Positions 10,183 through 18,418 of a DNA stretch of 64,000 bases are shown one piece after another. The notes beneath the pieces were generated by a model. That model did no database searches and was not told the origin of the DNA. It worked only from the letters and a program-made list of their open reading frames with translations. Position 1 is the first letter of the stretch; every line of letters starts with the position of its first letter. The position numbers and the translations under genes are program-made. Source of the stretch: JABDMH01 sp965222645 (GTDB taxonomy: Bacteria; Bacteroidota; Bacteroidia; Chitinophagales; Saprospiraceae); the NCBI GenBank assembly GCA_965222645.1, contig OZ244968.1:5642001-5706000 (forward strand), given 5' to 3'.

Positions 10183-11660
10183 GCGAATTATTTAGCATTC
10201 AGGGAATATTGGCTTTGCTGCTAGGGGGATTATACGGAGCCGTTTTTGGATCAATTCCTGGCCTTACAGCTACTTTGGCCATTGCCCTTTTTATTCCAAT
10301 CGCATTCTTTCTGGATCCCTCAATTGCGCTTCCGGCAATTATTGCCATTTCATCGGTCGCTATTTTTGCGGGTGATGTGGGGTCTACAGTGGCCCGGATT
10401 CCCGGTACCCCTGCAAGCGCTGCATATTTTGATAAATTGTATGGGCTTGCCAGGAAAGAAGGCCCATTGTATTCTTTAGGGATCAGCGCCATGGGTAGTG
10501 CAATTGGAGGTATAATTGGCGCTTTGCTACTCATGCTCACCGCGTCTGTTATTGTCTCCTTTGCCAGGCAGTTTAGTTCGTTCGAGTATTTCTGGATTGC
10601 AGTTTTAGGACTTACAGCAGGTGTATTTGCATCGAGTGGATCAGCGATCAAATCGTTTGTTTCTTTAATGCTGGGTCTTTTGTTTTCTACTGTCGGAGTA
10701 GATCCTACTCTGGGATTTCCGCGATTTCATTTTGGGAGCACCCAGCTGATGGGAGGGCTCAACTACATAGTGGCCATGATCGGTTTATTTGGATTTTCTG
10801 AGGTACTCAATCATTTGTTTAATCCCGGGCGCCACTATGAGACAGAATTTACCAGTGAGCGATCAGCTCGATCATTTTATGTCAAACCTCTGTATCTGAT
10901 ACTGAAGAAAAAGTGGCTTGTGTTGCGCTCGAGTTTGGTAGGAGTTCTGGTGGGTTTTTTACCAGGTGCTGGCGCAGATATTGGGTCTTGGGTATCGACG
11001 AGTCTGGAAAAAATGAAGCAGAAACGCAATCCGGATCGAGAAGATGATGACGAGATTATACTGTCAGGAACCAGTGCAAACAATGCCGCAGTGGCGAGTG
11101 CCTGGATCCCCGCCCTTTCCCTTGGGTTACCCGGAGATACGGTTACCGCTATTGTATTGGGAGTATTTATGATGAAGGGAATAAGTCCTGGTCCACTGCT
11201 GTTTGATCAGCAACCCGATCTCATTGTTGCACTCTATGCGACGTTTATCATCTCCAATATATTCTTACTGCCCTTTTATGGGTATTTGAGCGCCTTGATG
11301 GCAAAAAAGCTGATCAAGACTCCAATGCCTTTACTTCTTACCGTTGTTACAGCACTTTGCATTGTCGGTGCCTACGCAATCAATAATGAGGTGCGCGATG
11401 TTTGGATTATGGGTTTGATGGGACTATTGGCCTTCTTGCTGCAGCGCGGTGGATTTCCACTGGCTCAGGTGGTCTTGGGCATGGTCTTAGGCCCGATTCT
11501 CGAACAAAATTTCATGGTGAGCGCAATAAAGTCTCGATGGGATCTCATGAGCTTTTTTGAGCGACCGGTTGCCGTGGTCCTGATGGTCGCCACTTTGCTC
11601 ATCATTTTTCTCGGAGTGAGGTATGGTAAAGGGATCACAAAAAAGCAGGAAACCACGTAA
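10179..11660 (+). CDS. Tripartite tricarboxylate transporter permease (TctA family)
   Basis: Large permease subunit, 493 residues with about 11-12 transmembrane helices. The two diagnostic glycine-rich segments are present: FGSIPGLTATLAIALFIPI near the N-terminus with GDVGSTVARIPGTPASA, and the repeat-related VGFLPGAGADIGSWVS with ALSLGLPGDTVTAIVLG in the second half. TctA moves the ligand delivered by TctC using an ion gradient. It overlaps tctB by four bases. Length and motifs are normal for the family. TTT systems are much more common in Proteobacteria, so their presence here beside sulfatases may reflect transfer, although base composition looks like the surroundings. Confidence 0.94.
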   Translation: MSELFSIQGILALLLGGLYGAVFGSIPGLTATLAIALFIPIAFFLDPSIALPAIIAISSVAIFAGDVGSTVARIPGTPASAAYFDKLYGLARKEGPLYSLGISAMGSAIGGIIGALLLMLTASVIVSFARQFSSFEYFWIAVLGLTAGVFASSGSAIKSFVSLMLGLLFSTVGVDPTLGFPRFHFGSTQLMGGLNYIVAMIGLFGFSEVLNHLFNPGRHYETEFTSERSARSFYVKPLYLILKKKWLVLRSSLVGVLVGFLPGAGADIGSWVSTSLEKMKQKRNPDREDDDEIILSGTSANNAAVASAWIPALSLGLPGDTVTAIVLGVFMMKGISPGPLLFDQQPDLIVALYATFIISNIFLLPFYGYLSALMAKKLIKTPMPLLLTVVTALCIVGAYAINNEVRDVWIMGLMGLLAFLLQRGGFPLAQVVLGMVLGPILEQNFMVSAIKSRWDLMSFFERPVAVVLMVATLLIIFLGVRYGKGITKKQETT

Positions 11661-11709
11661 TGACCCAGGTCACCTTTTGGTCCTGATGAACTGATTATCT
11701 TTCCATTAT

Positions 11710-11717
11710 TATTTTTG
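11710..11717 (+). promoter_or_regulatory. Candidate Bacteroidota -7 element for the peroxidase gene
   Basis: TATTTTTG matches the TAnnTTTG -7 consensus exactly and lies 26 bases before the ATG at 11744. No good TTTG -33 element is found at the usual distance, so this is tentative. It would make the peroxidase independent of tctA. Confidence 0.3.
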
Positions 11718-11743
11718 TTTTTGTCACATCAAGCGATGACAGC

Positions 11744-12943
11744 ATGAAATCAATTAAGGCTCCAATAAAGTGTGGAATTTATTTAGGTATTTGCTGCATT
11801 ATCCTTTCCTGTACCCGGAATACCCAAAGTGACTTGACAAGTGAAGAGGAGAGTACCTTTGTGCGAGTGCGTTTTACTGCTCTGCCGGAGGATGTCAAAA
11901 GTCCTCCTGACAATCCTTCCTCACCGGCAAAAATAGAATTGGGGAGGCTCCTGTTTTATGATCCTATTCTTTCCGGAGAAAAAGATGTTGCTTGTGCTAC
12001 ATGTCATCATCCCAGTAGTGGATACGCGGAAACACTAAAAATCTCAATCGGAGTAAATGGCCAGGGATTTGGGACCCAACGTGCTTTTAAGCACCCAAAT
12101 GATATACCATTTACAAAAAGAAATGCTCAAAGTATCCTAAATGCCGCTTACAATGGAATAGACATTCACGGAGATTATGATCCTTCCCATGCCCCAATGT
12201 TTTGGGATCTGCGTGTCGAGAGTCTGGAGAATCAGGCTGTTGAGCCGATTAAGGCAATGGAGGAAATGCGGGGTAAGAACTTCTCTGAGGATGAAATATT
12301 TGATGAGATCGAACACAGGTTGCGAAGTAATGAGCAATACCAGGATCTGTTTAGAGATGCGTTTTCAGGGGACAATCCTATCACAATGAAAAATGTCGCC
12401 AAAGCGATTGCAGCTTATGAGCGCACCTTAGTTGCAAATAATTCCAGGTTTGATCAATATATGCGGGGTGACAAGGAGGCCTTATCTGAATCTGAAATTC
12501 AAGGCTTTGAATTATTTAAAACGGTAGGGTGTGCAAAGTGTCACAATGGCCCGATGTTTTCAGATTTTAAAACACACGTGATCAGCGTTCCTCCCAGCGA
12601 AAAGTTAAATGTACAAGACAGCGGTTTTCAGAGCACTTTTGCATTCCGCACACCTTCATTGCGCAATTTGCGATTCACTTTTCCCTTTATGCACAATGGT
12701 GAGTTTGGCGCATTAAAGGAGATTTTGGAGTTTTATGAAGATATCGGCGGTGAAAAATCACGCAATCCCAGCGTTTCAGCGGACATGCTCGATCCATTGG
12801 CCAGAGAATTGGAATTAAAAGTAAAAGACATGGGGCCCATAATCAATTTTTTATTGAGCCTCAACGACGATAGCTTTGATAAGCAAATCCCGGAAAGTGT
12901 ACCAAGTGGTCTGGAGGTGGGTGGCAATATTGGATTGGATTAA
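11744..12943 (+). CDS. Di-haem cytochrome c peroxidase-family lipoprotein
   Basis: A 399-residue protein of the bacterial di-haem peroxidase/MauG family. It has two CxxCH haem sites, CATCH at about residues 84-88 and CAKCH at about 263-267, and the typical phrases LGRLLFYDPILSGEKDVACATC, FWDLRVESLENQ and RTPSLRNLRFTFPFMHNGEF. A lipoprotein signal ends at Cys23 (IILSC). The family reduces hydrogen peroxide in the periplasm with electrons from small cytochromes or, in MauG-like members, oxidises a protein side chain. Paralogues like this are common in Bacteroidota next to surface degradation systems. It follows tctA by 84 bases with its own possible -7 element. Confidence 0.9.
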   Translation: MKSIKAPIKCGIYLGICCIILSCTRNTQSDLTSEEESTFVRVRFTALPEDVKSPPDNPSSPAKIELGRLLFYDPILSGEKDVACATCHHPSSGYAETLKISIGVNGQGFGTQRAFKHPNDIPFTKRNAQSILNAAYNGIDIHGDYDPSHAPMFWDLRVESLENQAVEPIKAMEEMRGKNFSEDEIFDEIEHRLRSNEQYQDLFRDAFSGDNPITMKNVAKAIAAYERTLVANNSRFDQYMRGDKEALSESEIQGFELFKTVGCAKCHNGPMFSDFKTHVISVPPSEKLNVQDSGFQSTFAFRTPSLRNLRFTFPFMHNGEFGALKEILEFYEDIGGEKSRNPSVSADMLDPLARELELKVKDMGPIINFLLSLNDDSFDKQIPESVPSGLEVGGNIGLD

Positions 12944-12997
12944 GAGATTACAAAATTGCGAACTAATTTTAGTTTGACTCTAATTGGTTTTATACAA

Positions 12998-13201
12998 ATG
13001 AATAAAAAAACGTACTTCTATCTATTGGTATTTTCCTTTCTGACAGCTGTCTGTCTGGGAATGATGGATTATGAAACAGAGTCCTTATGGCATTTATTTA
13101 CTGCTGAATGGGGCAATATTCTAGCTTTGTTGATGTACACCGTCTTTTTCTTTTTTGTAGGATGGTGTGTAGTAAGGATATACAGGTTGATTCGTATTTG
13201 A
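12998..13201 (+). CDS. Small two-helix membrane protein
   Basis: A 67-residue protein with two hydrophobic stretches (FYLLVFSFLTAVCLGMM and ILALLMYTVFFFFVGWCVVRI) and a basic C-terminal end. An in-frame TTG at 12956 would lengthen it, but the ATG at 12998 starts at the natural Met-Asn-Lys-Lys N-terminus. It lies 54 bases after the peroxidase and could be co-transcribed with it. I do not recognise a family; function unknown. Confidence 0.5.
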   Translation: MNKKTYFYLLVFSFLTAVCLGMMDYETESLWHLFTAEWGNILALLMYTVFFFFVGWCVVRIYRLIRI

Positions 13202-13213
13202 TGGATTGACAAA

Positions 13214-13828
13214 TTATCTATAGGTAGCGCCTTCCGTCAATATGGATTTACATGTTCCCGTTTTTTTCCTACCGATATGTAGAATTGAATCGCTCTCTTC
13301 AAACTCCTTATAGTCTTCTAGTAGAAGGATGTCAAAGAACTTTTCGTGATAAGAGACCAGACCCTTCTTATTGTGGTATTTTACGAATAGGCCTTTGAAA
13401 ATTTCTGAACCTTTTCCGAGCCAGAATGAGTGGCAGATAATACCTCCTGATTTGAGTATTTCACTTTGCCTCTTGATCGAAGCCATGAGTTCGTCATTAC
13501 TCAGATGATGAAGCACTTTATTCGAGTATATCCCATCAAAAGATTGATCGGTATCCAAAGTAGTAGCATTCAGCTTTAAGAAGTGACCAGCAGGATTATT
13601 CTTGCTGAGATGGTTTAAGAACTCAATTGAATTGTCGGAGCCAACGACATGATAAAAATTTCTGAGTATTCTCCAGTCTGTGCCGGGGCCAGAGCCTATT
13701 TCGAGTAGATGCGAATCCGGTGCAAGAAATTGTTTTAACTTGACTATGAGTTGCTTTCCGGAAGAATCCTTTGCTAGCCGAATATATTCATCGACAGACT
13801 CCTTTGTTTGATAATATTCTCCTTCCAT
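13214..13828 (-). CDS. Class I SAM-dependent methyltransferase
   Basis: A 204-residue cytosolic protein with the Rossmann methyltransferase fold. Motif I is LLEIGSGPGTDWRIL (about residues 41-55), the acidic end of strand 2 is VVGSDNS, and a later motif is FDGIYSNKVLHHLSNDE. The C-terminus is short and lacks a recognisable substrate domain, so the methyl acceptor is unknown. It is the last gene of the leftward run that includes the TonB operon, but a gap of more than 110 bases separates them, so co-transcription is uncertain. Confidence 0.85.
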   Translation of the reverse strand: MEGEYYQTKESVDEYIRLAKDSSGKQLIVKLKQFLAPDSHLLEIGSGPGTDWRILRNFYHVVGSDNSIEFLNHLSKNNPAGHFLKLNATTLDTDQSFDGIYSNKVLHHLSNDELMASIKRQSEILKSGGIICHSFWLGKGSEIFKGLFVKYHNKKGLVSYHEKFFDILLLEDYKEFEESDSILHIGRKKTGTCKSILTEGATYR

Positions 13829-13941
13829 GTTTATGTATGATCAGTTAGATTACCAAATTTGGGAATGGGACGGGGGTGATTCCCGATGGAAAGAAGCACA
13901 TTTGGCTGCACAGGAGAGAACTTTTCGTCATTGAGTTCGGG

Positions 13942-15897
13942 CTATTCAATTTCAAACTCATGGGTTACATAAAATGGGTTACCATCTTTGGTATATCCCT
14001 CTAAAAAGATCTCGTAACTACCGGTGACATCCGATGCAAAAAAGTTTACACTTTTATTTGGCATTGTGAGATCAAGCCGAGGCTCCCAATGCAATTGAAC
14101 CCGATAATCAGGTATTCTAGTAAATGTATCAATGGAGTAATCTGGGGATTGATATCTTTTCTGTTTCTCCAGACCTTGCAATTCGAAGATATTCATATAA
14201 TCCTTGGAGCCGATCTGTGTTGTTTCGGGACTTTTGGTTTCTATATCAATAATGCCTCTAAAAATCATGGGGCCGTGACGGTAAGGTCTGGGGAATACAT
14301 AGATGCTTTCAATTTCATTGACGGGGTAATCGATGACTTCTTCTGGATTCTGGATGAAGGCACCATCAATCAGCAGTAGGGGAGGGAGATCACTCCAGGG
14401 GCCGTCTTTGTAGGGACTGCGTGGATCGAATACCTCGAATACAAACCGATCATCCTTCTTCCGGATTCGTGCCAGATTAATGACTTCCACAAAAGTTTCT
14501 CTCAAGGAGGGGAAACGCGTATAGTCATTAAGCACGAATCTTCTTCCCACAGGTCTATATGGATCAACGCGAGGACTATCTTCGGCGACGAGAATTCTTT
14601 GCTGATCGAAGTATGCATTTTGTACCTGTACATAAATACTGCGCTGCAATAACCATTCTTTTATCCCGGGGTCAAGCTTAAGTTTTGTCGGCGCTACCTT
14701 CGTATTTATTTCAAGTTTCTTCTCAAATAATACTGGTGTATACTTCTCCCTATCCTTACCGGTGACCTGCAGGACACAAGACCCGGTATTATAAGGTTCG
14801 TCCAGCGTAAAAAAGAAAACACCATTTTCATTTGTCCTATCCAGTTTAAAAAGATATTCTTCTCCCGGGATACTCAAAGAAACGACCTGTTCCGCAATTG
14901 GTCTTTCGTCATCGACTGACAAGACTTTTCCTGAAACGAGTTCACCCCGGTACTCAGGGATATAGTAGGTGTTTTGGCTAGAGGAATATCTGGCATTAGT
15001 TCTTTCGGAATTAGAAATCCGGACGGGATTCCGCTTTCTTACTGACAAAACACAATTTCCAAGGTCAACCTCCTCGTCAGTATTTTCAATATCAATTCTT
15101 ATTTGCTCACGGACTTTGTACTGTTTTTTGTCAGACTTTATAACCAGGCCGGCAGGACCTGTTCTTTTTCTCTTGATATTTGTATCATTTGGTCCGCTCG
15201 TGATTTCAATCACTTCGATTCCCTTTTCCGATCTTGGAGATGACCTTATGAAGGGGTTGATAATGTAAATGTCTTTTTCACTGACAGGGTCACGTTTATT
15301 ATTAAGTGAAAAATTTGTATAACTCAATAACTTGTAACATCCGGTTTCCAATGTAGCTGGAATAAAAAAAGAACCATCGGCGGATCCATTTTCCAAATTC
15401 AGTTTGTGATAAAACACTGAGGAGTCTCTATCGTTTCGCAGTGAAACGTAAATTATCTTACTAAGTGAGCTACTTACACCGGATGATTTATTATTATAAA
15501 CCTTATATAAAAGTCGTTCACCAGTCAGTAAGAGATTTGTATTGACGACTATTGATGTGTATTCCTTACTAAAGGTATCCGCATTAATGGGGGCTTGGTC
15601 AGCAGGTATCTGTGCAAATATCTTGCTATGGGAGAATAATAAAAGCCCGAGGATGATACTAAATCGATAGTACAGATAATGACCAATGGATAAAAAAGAT
15701 GTAGTACCTGGTGTTGCATCGTCCTTTCCCATATTTCTACAATATCTAGGTCGCAAAGGAATAAATCGATCCCGTGAGAGTATTTTTTTAAAAAAGAGAA
15801 ATTTTATCACACTTTGTAAAAAATGTCGTCCTGCATTTACTGTCTCAGCTGGAAGGACGCATGATTTCTTGTGATTAGTAATTTTTGCTGACTTCAT
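13942..15897 (-). CDS. Secreted macroglobulin-like/carboxypeptidase-regulatory protein with plug-like domain
   Basis: A 651-residue exported protein at the end of the DUF4249/TonB operon. After a hydrophobic export segment (FSIILGLLLFSHSKIFAQ, residues 78-95) comes an MG2-like beta domain (SIVVNTNLLLTGERLLYKVY), a carboxypeptidase regulatory-like domain at about 320-400 (GKVLSVDDERPIAEQVVSLS), and near 510-570 a degenerate TonB-plug-like unit (LLLIDGAFIQNPEEVIDYPVNEIESIYVF), but no beta-barrel. The start at 15897 lies three bases after the upstream stop. The ATG at 15732 would shorten an odd 55-residue basic leader and is a reasonable alternative. It probably works in the periplasm or at the outer membrane with the neighbouring receptor. 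Confidence 0.7.
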   Translation of the reverse strand: MKSAKITNHKKSCVLPAETVNAGRHFLQSVIKFLFFKKILSRDRFIPLRPRYCRNMGKDDATPGTTSFLSIGHYLYYRFSIILGLLLFSHSKIFAQIPADQAPINADTFSKEYTSIVVNTNLLLTGERLLYKVYNNKSSGVSSSLSKIIYVSLRNDRDSSVFYHKLNLENGSADGSFFIPATLETGCYKLLSYTNFSLNNKRDPVSEKDIYIINPFIRSSPRSEKGIEVIEITSGPNDTNIKRKRTGPAGLVIKSDKKQYKVREQIRIDIENTDEEVDLGNCVLSVRKRNPVRISNSERTNARYSSSQNTYYIPEYRGELVSGKVLSVDDERPIAEQVVSLSIPGEEYLFKLDRTNENGVFFFTLDEPYNTGSCVLQVTGKDREKYTPVLFEKKLEINTKVAPTKLKLDPGIKEWLLQRSIYVQVQNAYFDQQRILVAEDSPRVDPYRPVGRRFVLNDYTRFPSLRETFVEVINLARIRKKDDRFVFEVFDPRSPYKDGPWSDLPPLLLIDGAFIQNPEEVIDYPVNEIESIYVFPRPYRHGPMIFRGIIDIETKSPETTQIGSKDYMNIFELQGLEKQKRYQSPDYSIDTFTRIPDYRVQLHWEPRLDLTMPNKSVNFFASDVTGSYEIFLEGYTKDGNPFYVTHEFEIE

Positions 15898-15900
15898 TGT

Positions 15901-17112
15901 TTAGTCCTCCCAGAAATCAGGTTTTAAGTGTGTAGAGAATTCTTTGCATTCCGTGCACTCAGATTGGGCAATGTGATAAATCTTCGCTGGAGAGCCATTT
16001 ACTGGTTTTTCTTCATAGAAAAAGACTTGATAATTTTCAAACTCAAGCTTTCTTTTCAGCTCATCTCTGCCGATCACATAAGATATGAGGTGTTCGCATT
16101 CAACAAAGTAAGGTGGTTGATCCAGGCCAAAGTCCCTATAGCTAAAGTATATCCTTTGAGACGACACAGCAGAGACTTCGAAAAAGCCAAGAGCCTTTGC
16201 CTGGGAATTGCTACCAGAACTTAGGTTTCCCGAGACGTAGCCGGGTTGTCCCTGGGAAAGTAAGCTCTCTATATTTCCCAGATCGCTTAAAGTCCTGTAA
16301 AATGTATGGGCTTCCAGTGACTGAACGTATTGTCGCACCAGTATGCTGTACCGTTCTCTGATTACGGGGTCACGTTTGTTCAATAGACGCACCGGGAATC
16401 GAACAACTCGATCATGTCCAAGCTCAGCCGTCGAGGTCTGTAAAATGCCTGTAGATTGATCGGATGTATAGCATGTCAGATCAAGTCTCCTGGGGGAGAG
16501 TTCAATCTCATAAGTTTGTGTAAAAAGGTCAAAACGTACGATTTCCGAAGATAAGGCACTCGGGTGTGGTAATTTTACCTTGTAGGTCTCCTCATATTCA
16601 TATCTGAAATACTTGGCCTCCCCACCCTGATCTTCGGAATCGATGAAAACGTGTATTCCCTCTTTTCCATTTTCAGTTGTTAATTCAGGATATACTCGTT
16701 CTATTTCAGCGACAGGTGGGAGGTCGGTCGGCGTCGAGGTGTAGGTCGTTCCATCTTGAGTGGTGATCTTTAAGGTGTAAGAGACCGCTGGGACGGCCTT
16801 GAATTCGATATCCGAAATATAATCTCCAGTTTTAGGATCTTGTGAAAATCCAATTTTTTCGCCGTTAGAACGTGAGATCTCGACAATGGCATTATACTCG
16901 ATTGACTGCCCAAAATCTTCGAGTGGTATGGTCCTCGTCAATTTTACGACGTGATGCTTTAGTTCATTAGTTATGGTGGCCTCCACGACCAACACATTGG
17001 AGAAATCGATGCTATTGATTACGAACGGTTCAGTACAGGTGATCTGAATGAAAGAAAGGATTATCACGCAGATGATCAACCAGATCTTGCTAAAACTGTT
17101 TAATCTTCCCAA
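15901..17112 (-). CDS. DUF4249 family lipoprotein (second copy)
   Basis: A 403-residue outer-membrane-type lipoprotein of the DUF4249 family. It has a signal peptide with lipobox IQITC, and the family opening CTEPFVINSIDFSNVLVVEATITNELKHHVVKLTRT. The C-terminal end carries Cys pairs (SECTECKEFS) and the terminal KPDFWED shared with its neighbour. It starts at a TTG that overlaps the stop region of the upstream paralogue by 13 bases, indicating translational coupling. It is clearly a tandem paralogue of the gene at 17100-18275, with many identical short blocks (RERYSILV, YVQSL, LLSQGQPG). DUF4249 proteins accompany TonB receptors; their molecular role is unknown. Confidence 0.85.
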   Translation of the reverse strand: MGRLNSFSKIWLIICVIILSFIQITCTEPFVINSIDFSNVLVVEATITNELKHHVVKLTRTIPLEDFGQSIEYNAIVEISRSNGEKIGFSQDPKTGDYISDIEFKAVPAVSYTLKITTQDGTTYTSTPTDLPPVAEIERVYPELTTENGKEGIHVFIDSEDQGGEAKYFRYEYEETYKVKLPHPSALSSEIVRFDLFTQTYEIELSPRRLDLTCYTSDQSTGILQTSTAELGHDRVVRFPVRLLNKRDPVIRERYSILVRQYVQSLEAHTFYRTLSDLGNIESLLSQGQPGYVSGNLSSGSNSQAKALGFFEVSAVSSQRIYFSYRDFGLDQPPYFVECEHLISYVIGRDELKRKLEFENYQVFFYEEKPVNGSPAKIYHIAQSECTECKEFSTHLKPDFWED

Positions 17113-18275
17113 AAGTTAGGTTTTACATTTGAGGAGAATGAGGTACAATCGGTACAGATATCTTTGTAAATATGAAATAACCTAACTGGACCATCCTCCT
17201 CGAAATCCTGAATTTGATAATTCTCTTTTTCGAGCTTATTTATCAGAAGAGCTGTTGGAAAAATTTTTGTTCGAGTACAGTCATCAAAATACGGAGGAAA
17301 CTGGAAACCAAAGTTTTTGTAATTAAAATAAATTCTTTTGGTTGCTACAAAGGCTGCCTCGAAAAAGCCCAATACTTTAGCGGGGGGATCTGTGGTGCTC
17401 CTTAGATTGCCTGTTGCAAATCCGGGTTGTCCTTGCGATAACAAATTGTCTTCCTTTCCGAGATCATTCACTGTCTTATAAAAAGTATATGCATCGAGAC
17501 TTTGCACATATTGTTTTACTAAGATACTGTAGCGTTCACGCAGCATCTGACTGCTTTTATAAATAAAGTGGATTGGAAAATACAAGACTCGATTTTGAGC
17601 AAACTCCGCTGTAGAGGTTTGTAGAATACCTGTCGAATAATTTGTTGAGTAGCAAATTGTTTCTGGTTTTCGACGGGTCAGATTCAAATCATACAGGCCA
17701 GATTTGAAGTCGTAATCCTCAATCGTCCAACTCCAATTGGAAGGTTTTGGTACTTTAATCTTGAATGTCTCCTCATAATCATATCGAAAATAATGACCAT
17801 CATTTGTGGTTTCCTCTGAGTCAATATAGATCATGACTCCTTCGGCATCACCCCGAAATCCTTTTTCTGCATAAACACGGTTTACTCCCACGGCTTTCGG
17901 CAGGAATACATCATTCGAGGTATATCTATTTCCATCCCGAGTATTGATTCTTAAAACGTAAGATACGCCGGACTCAGCAGCAAATGACTCATCAGAAATA
18001 TAAATTCCCTCTTCGGTGTTTTGTGAGAATTTATAGACATGACCAACACTGCTTTCGACCATAGCTTTAGCCTGATCTTCCACAATGACTTCTCGGCTAT
18101 CTAGAGGAAGAGAGCGCGATATTTTTACAATATGCTGTTTCATTTCGTTAGTTATCACCCCTTCTACAATCAATATACTTTCATAGTCGATTGTCTCAAA
18201 TAAAAATGGCTCCGTACATGTACAGAGAAGAATCGAGACTATAATCGAGTATTTTATTTCTTTTTGATGATGCAT
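17100..18275 (-). CDS. DUF4249 family lipoprotein (first copy)
   Basis: A 391-residue paralogue of the following gene. It has a lipoprotein signal (IIVSILLCTC), the family block CTEPFLFETIDYESILIVEGVITNEMKQHIVKI, and a C-terminal end with DICTDCTSFSS then NVKPNFWED. The middle part carries the shared phrases YFRYDYEETFKIKVP and LRERYSILVKQYVQSLDA. It lies 143 bases downstream of the TonB receptor stop, in the same direction. The family typically occurs as one copy per TonB receptor; two diverged copies in tandem suggest two ligands or a heteromeric lid on the receptor (inference). Confidence 0.86.
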   Translation of the reverse strand: MHHQKEIKYSIIVSILLCTCTEPFLFETIDYESILIVEGVITNEMKQHIVKISRSLPLDSREVIVEDQAKAMVESSVGHVYKFSQNTEEGIYISDESFAAESGVSYVLRINTRDGNRYTSNDVFLPKAVGVNRVYAEKGFRGDAEGVMIYIDSEETTNDGHYFRYDYEETFKIKVPKPSNWSWTIEDYDFKSGLYDLNLTRRKPETICYSTNYSTGILQTSTAEFAQNRVLYFPIHFIYKSSQMLRERYSILVKQYVQSLDAYTFYKTVNDLGKEDNLLSQGQPGFATGNLRSTTDPPAKVLGFFEAAFVATKRIYFNYKNFGFQFPPYFDDCTRTKIFPTALLINKLEKENYQIQDFEEDGPVRLFHIYKDICTDCTSFSSNVKPNFWED

Positions 18276-18418
18276 TTGAATTTCAACCGAATTTCAATAT
18301 TATTTGATTTTCTTTCTTCATCATGGGATTGATGTTATTCTTTCTTGCTGAGGTCACATTGACAATTTGGAAGCATTACTTCATGGCCATTATCCAGTAT
18401 GTTGTTGCAAATAAGCAT

